The notes under the pieces are model-generated. The model was not told where the DNA came from. It saw nothing but the letters and a program-made list of their open reading frames with translations, and searched no databases. The position numbers were made by a program, and so were the translations under genes. Of a stretch of DNA of 64,000 bases, positions 60,335 to 64,000 are shown piece after piece. The stretch lies in NCBI GenBank assembly GCA_934130975.1, contig CAKOYU010000002.1, positions 138,661 to 202,660 of the forward strand. Reading direction: 5' to 3'. The stretch comes from an uncultured Clostridia bacterium (GTDB taxonomy: Bacteria > Bacillota > Clostridia > TANB77 > CAG-508). Numbering within the stretch: position 1 is the stretch's first letter; the number at the start of each line of letters is the position of its first letter.

Positions 60335-62380
60335 ATGATAAATTTAATTTTGAACTATATAAGTCCAATGTTTTATAAAATATTATATATGAGTATAATA
60401 GGAATATTTGTAGGAATATTTATATTGATTGCAAGAAAAATATTTGATAAAAAAATTTCTCCAAAATGGAAATGTATTATTTGGATGCTACTTATGATTG
60501 AGCTGATAATTCCAATCAAATTTAAAGTTCCATATAAATATAAAAATACAGAAATAATAAGTATATCTGGTTTAGTAGAGCCAATACAGGATGTTCCAGC
60601 TTATGAAGAGATAATTACAAAGGAAGAATCAACAACCCCGAAAGCAGAGAACAGCAATGATGTATCTATAGAAAACAAAGAAGAAGACAATTTACAATAT
60701 CAAGTTAAAAATGTATTTTTATATTTTATTTTACCTATTGGATGGATTACAGGAATATTAGCTAATTTGGCTTTTATATTTTTAGGAGAAAAAAATATAA
60801 AAAATAATATCAATGGAAAAAAATATATTGACAATAATTTAGAGAATCTATTAGAAGAATGTAAAACAAAATTAGAAATAAAAAATAATGTAGAAATTGT
60901 ATTACAAGAGTTCAAAAAAACACCATCAATAATTGGAGTATTTAAGCCCAAGATTCTTATAACTCCAGAATTTTTAAGGCAAGATGATAAAACAAAAAAA
61001 TATATTATAATGCATGAATTAACACATTATAAAAGAAAAGATTTGTTGTTTAATTATGCATTATTAAGTATAACAGTAATACATTGGTTTAACCCATTTG
61101 TGTGGATATTTTTCAAAAAAATAAGGCAAGATGTAGAACTTGCAACAGATGAAATGGTATTAGAAAAGTTACAAGAAAATGAGAAGAAAGAATATGGTAT
61201 GACATTAATAAAATCTTTACAAATATTCCAAGAAGAGCCATATACAGCAAAAATATTATGTGTTACAGATGAGAATAAAAATATGGAAAGACGAATTAAA
61301 ATGGTTAAATTATCAAATAAATTTAACAAAAATAAAATTTTAATAGCTATAATATCTTTAATGGTAATCATTGTAGGAGTGATATTATTTTTTACACAAA
61401 GCAATCAATATAATTCAACAAAGATTAATGATGAAACACCTAAATATGAATTTAGAACGTTTAAGCCATCATTCAAATCAACAAGTGATAGAGACTATGA
61501 TGATTATGACTTTACACAAGATATGACATATATGGACAAAATATATTATAAAAAAATAAACACATATGATGAATATGAAAAAGAAAAAGCAATGTGGAAA
61601 GATATTATTGATATGACAGAATCTGATTTTAAAGATAATTTTATGGTTATAACTGCAATTGAAAATACGAGTATGTTAGGGTTAACAGTAGAAAAATTAG
61701 AAGCAGATAACAACAATTTATATATAAGTCTTATTCATTATCCTGATGGGGTAGAATATGATGAAAATCAAACATGTATATCATATAAAATTTCTAGAGA
61801 ATTAGAAAGAGATAATATTTATGTAGTAAGAAACTTGAGAGATACAGAAAAAGATATGAGTGATGAATTAAAACTTATTCCAAATAGTTATAGTGATTTC
61901 TTTAAATATTCATATAAAACTAAAGAATACAGAGAAAATGAGAAAAAACAACAGAATGATCCAAATTCAAATTTGCGACTAGCACAAGTTGATTGGCAAG
62001 ATTATAATGGAATAAATTTTGCGATAGCTAAGAATACTCCAGAGATAGATTTTTCTAAATGGAATGACCTTGGAAATGGATTTTATAGTATCGCAATTAC
62101 AGATTATAGTGATTATTTAAAAATGATTAACAATTATAATGCACCACGAATTAAGTGGTATGAATTTGAATATATTTATGCTATAATAATTGTCAGAACA
62201 AATACAGATAATACAATTCTTGTTGAGGGAATTGAAGAGGAAGACGGAAAGTCGTATTTAAATGTTAAAACTGGTGGGTGGTTAGATGTAACAGAAGATT
62301 TTAGATATCCTGCAATGTGTGTGGCTGTGCCTAATTATAGAAGTTTGGAAAATAGTTTTTTAAATGTTAGAACAAAGTAA
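60335..62380 (+). CDS. BlaR1-like M56 family sensor-protease with novel C-terminal domain
   Basis: A 681-residue partner of the repressor. Three helices precede the cytoplasmic zinc protease domain with HELTHYKRKD (HExxH at about 227-231) and the third-ligand region DVELATDEMVL. A further helix (about residues 330-350) leads to an extracellular domain of about 320 residues. That domain has no penicillin-binding SxxK/KTG pattern I can see; it contains repeated Tyr/Asp segments (RDYDDYDFTQDM, ITDYSDYLKM). The signal sensed is probably not a beta-lactam. Regulated proteolysis of the repressor is the likely mechanism. Confidence 0.85.
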   Translation: MINLILNYISPMFYKILYMSIIGIFVGIFILIARKIFDKKISPKWKCIIWMLLMIELIIPIKFKVPYKYKNTEIISISGLVEPIQDVPAYEEIITKEESTTPKAENSNDVSIENKEEDNLQYQVKNVFLYFILPIGWITGILANLAFIFLGEKNIKNNINGKKYIDNNLENLLEECKTKLEIKNNVEIVLQEFKKTPSIIGVFKPKILITPEFLRQDDKTKKYIIMHELTHYKRKDLLFNYALLSITVIHWFNPFVWIFFKKIRQDVELATDEMVLEKLQENEKKEYGMTLIKSLQIFQEEPYTAKILCVTDENKNMERRIKMVKLSNKFNKNKILIAIISLMVIIVGVILFFTQSNQYNSTKINDETPKYEFRTFKPSFKSTSDRDYDDYDFTQDMTYMDKIYYKKINTYDEYEKEKAMWKDIIDMTESDFKDNFMVITAIENTSMLGLTVEKLEADNNNLYISLIHYPDGVEYDENQTCISYKISRELERDNIYVVRNLRDTEKDMSDELKLIPNSYSDFFKYSYKTKEYRENEKKQQNDPNSNLRLAQVDWQDYNGINFAIAKNTPEIDFSKWNDLGNGFYSIAITDYSDYLKMINNYNAPRIKWYEFEYIYAIIIVRTNTDNTILVEGIEEEDGKSYLNVKTGGWLDVTEDFRYPAMCVAVPNYRSLENSFLNVRTK

Positions 62381-62396
62381 AAAAGGAAGATGATAT

Positions 62397-63011
62397 ATGA
62401 AGAAAATAGTAAAAATAATAACTATTATAATGATTATAGTAATTATAATATGTGGTATATATTATGCTTTAAATAAAAATTATTTCAAAAAGAAAAAAGC
62501 AGTAGAAGATGATGAAAAAAATTACGGAGAAGAATATATGGAGTTCAAGAGTACAGTTTATAAAGAAAATCCGGAGCGAATAATTATAAAAAAACAAGGA
62601 ACAACAAATGAATTTTATATATTTGATAAAAGCAATAAAGAATATGAACATATATTAAAAGTCGCTTTGGATAGGATGTATTATTCATTTAATCAAGATC
62701 CTAATAATTGGTCATTTACACCATATTTAATAGAAGATATATCAAACTCAATTGAAAATTTTATAATATTTGATTATGATGATTATACCAATAATAAAGA
62801 TTACATATATGATACAGATTTTAATAGAGATATATTTTTAAGATTTTCAAATGGAACAAGGTTATACAGACTGATTGATTATTTGACAGAGAGAGAACAT
62901 AAATATACTATTAATAAGTTAAGGGAAAAAATATCAAAAGAAGAATTTGTCCCAGCTAGTCAAATACTTTCAGGATTTAAATATATGAACCCTACTTCAT
63001 TTGCAGATTAG
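62397..63011 (+). CDS. Membrane-anchored protein of the BlaR-like operon, unknown function
   Basis: A 204-residue protein. One N-terminal helix (residues 5-24), then a Lys-rich spacer and an extracellular domain with Tyr/Asp-rich stretches (FDYDDYTNNKDYIYDTDF). No family recognised. It follows the M56 gene by 16 bases with AAAGGAAGATG upstream, so it is in the same operon and may be a co-sensor, inhibitor or target. Confidence 0.62.
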   Translation: MKKIVKIITIIMIIVIIICGIYYALNKNYFKKKKAVEDDEKNYGEEYMEFKSTVYKENPERIIIKKQGTTNEFYIFDKSNKEYEHILKVALDRMYYSFNQDPNNWSFTPYLIEDISNSIENFIIFDYDDYTNNKDYIYDTDFNRDIFLRFSNGTRLYRLIDYLTEREHKYTINKLREKISKEEFVPASQILSGFKYMNPTSFAD

Positions 63012-63024
63012 AAAGGATGAGCAT

Positions 63025-63876
63025 ATGTTTTTTGTAAATATTACAGTTGCATTATGCATAATAGGAGGAATATTTTTAATAGCAGGACTAGCTATAAAAA
63101 ATAAAATTGTAAGAAATATTGGAATACTAATATTTGTAATTATAATGATTTTCTGGATTGGATTCTATATATGGGCATTTGTAGATGCGGGGGAAGAAGC
63201 AGATAGAAAATTTGGAAAAGAAACAACAAATAATGTTAGTGAAAGTACAAGAGGTGAAGATATAACTAGTCGAGTTATATTAAATGATAACAGTATATAT
63301 AAGTGTGGAATAATAAGAAAAATTAAAGATAATAAAATTACATTTATAGATAAAGAGAATAATTTATACATATTAGAAAATAAAGAGCAAATTAGGTATA
63401 TAAATGGAAGAACTAGTGAACAGTGTGAGTTTAGTAACTTAAAAGAAGGCTTTTACATAAATATAAGTTATGATAGAACTTGTTATATCTATAAAAATAT
63501 AACAGGAGAAGAACTAAAAAAAGAACTTCTAAAAAGTTTAGCTTTACCTGATGATGTTGATATATTAAGAACGAGTGTTGATGGAATAAAAGATGTAAAA
63601 CAATTAGGAAATAATGAAGCACTAGTAACTTTTGAAATTTCGGATATTATAAAAGCTGAAAATTATCCTGAGCTAAATGATGAGGAACATAAATTTGAGG
63701 TGACTCTTAAGGTAAATAATAATACAAAATATAATTTGAATTTTCATGGACAAGATACTTATAATGCAGAAACAATTGAAAATTCAAAATGGTTGATGTT
63801 ATATATTAGATTAGATGCTAATACTTTAGATGATGAATATCCTTGTATTTCGATGTTTGATTCATATAGTAATTAG
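63025..63876 (+). CDS. Membrane protein of the BlaR-like operon, unknown function
   Basis: A 283-residue protein with two N-terminal helices (about residues 5-24 and 32-55), then a soluble domain with NDNSIYKCGIIRKIKDNKITFID-type beta segments and several acidic patches. No family recognised. The ATG at 63025 has AAAGGATG; an in-frame TTG at 63001 overlaps the preceding gene without a site. Last gene of the operon in the window; a tandem repeat array follows the stop codon. Confidence 0.6.
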   Translation: MFFVNITVALCIIGGIFLIAGLAIKNKIVRNIGILIFVIIMIFWIGFYIWAFVDAGEEADRKFGKETTNNVSESTRGEDITSRVILNDNSIYKCGIIRKIKDNKITFIDKENNLYILENKEQIRYINGRTSEQCEFSNLKEGFYINISYDRTCYIYKNITGEELKKELLKSLALPDDVDILRTSVDGIKDVKQLGNNEALVTFEISDIIKAENYPELNDEEHKFEVTLKVNNNTKYNLNFHGQDTYNAETIENSKWLMLYIRLDANTLDDEYPCISMFDSYSN

Positions 63877-63881
63877 AAAAA

Positions 63882-64000
63882 GGAACATTTGGGACCGGTT
63901 CTGTTTTGTCCCATTTTAAATTTGGAACATTTGGGACCGGTTCTGTTTTGTCCCATTTTAAATTTGGAACATTTGGGACCGGTTCTGTTTTGTCCCATTT
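63882..64000 (-). repeat. ACCGGT repeat, locus 8: 42-bp tandem array (at least three units, cut by window edge)
   Basis: Units start at 63882, 63924 and 63966 with the same 42-bp sequence beginning GGAACATTTGGGACCGGTTC. Inside each, GGGAC and GTCCC can form a stem followed by ATTTT. The spacing (42 bp) differs from the 32-bp pairs elsewhere. Confidence 0.9.

Overview
The window is very AT-rich, densely coded chromosome from a low-GC Gram-positive bacterium, most likely an uncultured gut Clostridia lineage. The support is the infB-rbfA-nrnA-truB, tig-clpP-clpX and sufCBDSU gene orders, the strong AGGAGG ribosome binding sites, TTGACA/TATAAT promoters with 17-bp spacers, and a BlaI/BlaR-type regulator pair. 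The lineage is inference. No rRNA, tRNA, CRISPR array, prophage or intact transposase was recognised.

Layout. Bases 1-7200 hold translation and RNA genes (infB cut by the left edge, rbfA, nrnA, truB, metG) and a polysaccharide deacetylase. Bases 7200-10750 hold tig, clpP and clpX. Bases 10750-16200 hold an Asn-rich mini-protein, a palindromic element, a small hydrophobic-peptide gene facing an antisense promoter (candidate type I toxin-antitoxin), a Cmk-like kinase, murD, a proline-rich protein and guaA. Bases 16200-24800 hold two tandem transglutaminase-like paralogues, a DUF84 phosphatase, a Cys-rich CBS protein, an AI-2E family exporter, a YcgQ-like protein, a beta-CASP nuclease and a second ClpX-like ATPase. 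Bases 24800-35200 hold secA, a ToxI/ToxN type III toxin-antitoxin locus, accessory enzymes, a broken acetyltransferase gene, and an operon led by tiny ORFs. Bases 35200-43960 hold a DtxR-like regulator with a palindromic operator, then sufC, sufB, sufD, sufS and sufU for Fe-S cluster assembly, then mnmA and tcdA. Three small ORFs sit in the suf gaps, and one looks like another type I toxin with its own antisense RNA. Bases 43960-51600 hold a two-component system, a PIN-domain protein, a FtsX-type ABC transporter, a propeller-like protein and a NadR-like nucleotidyltransferase. Bases 51600-59300 hold a HipA-like kinase module, a YhgE/Pip protein with its TetR regulator, a polyprenol-kinase-like protein, an S4-domain protein, and rimI with tsaB. 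Bases 59300-64000 hold a small Cys-tailed membrane protein and a BlaI-BlaR-type operon.

Two dispersed repeat families cross these regions. One is built on a unit containing AGAACCGGTCCC, usually as two units 32 bp apart. It occurs at eight intergenic sites and ends in a 42-bp tandem array at the right edge. The other is a 150-170 bp palindromic element in three copies: the core is conserved, but the third copy has a different, still self-complementary arm sequence. That pattern points to a conserved folded structure. These elements and the three toxin-antitoxin-like loci (one type III, two candidate type I) are the most interesting content.
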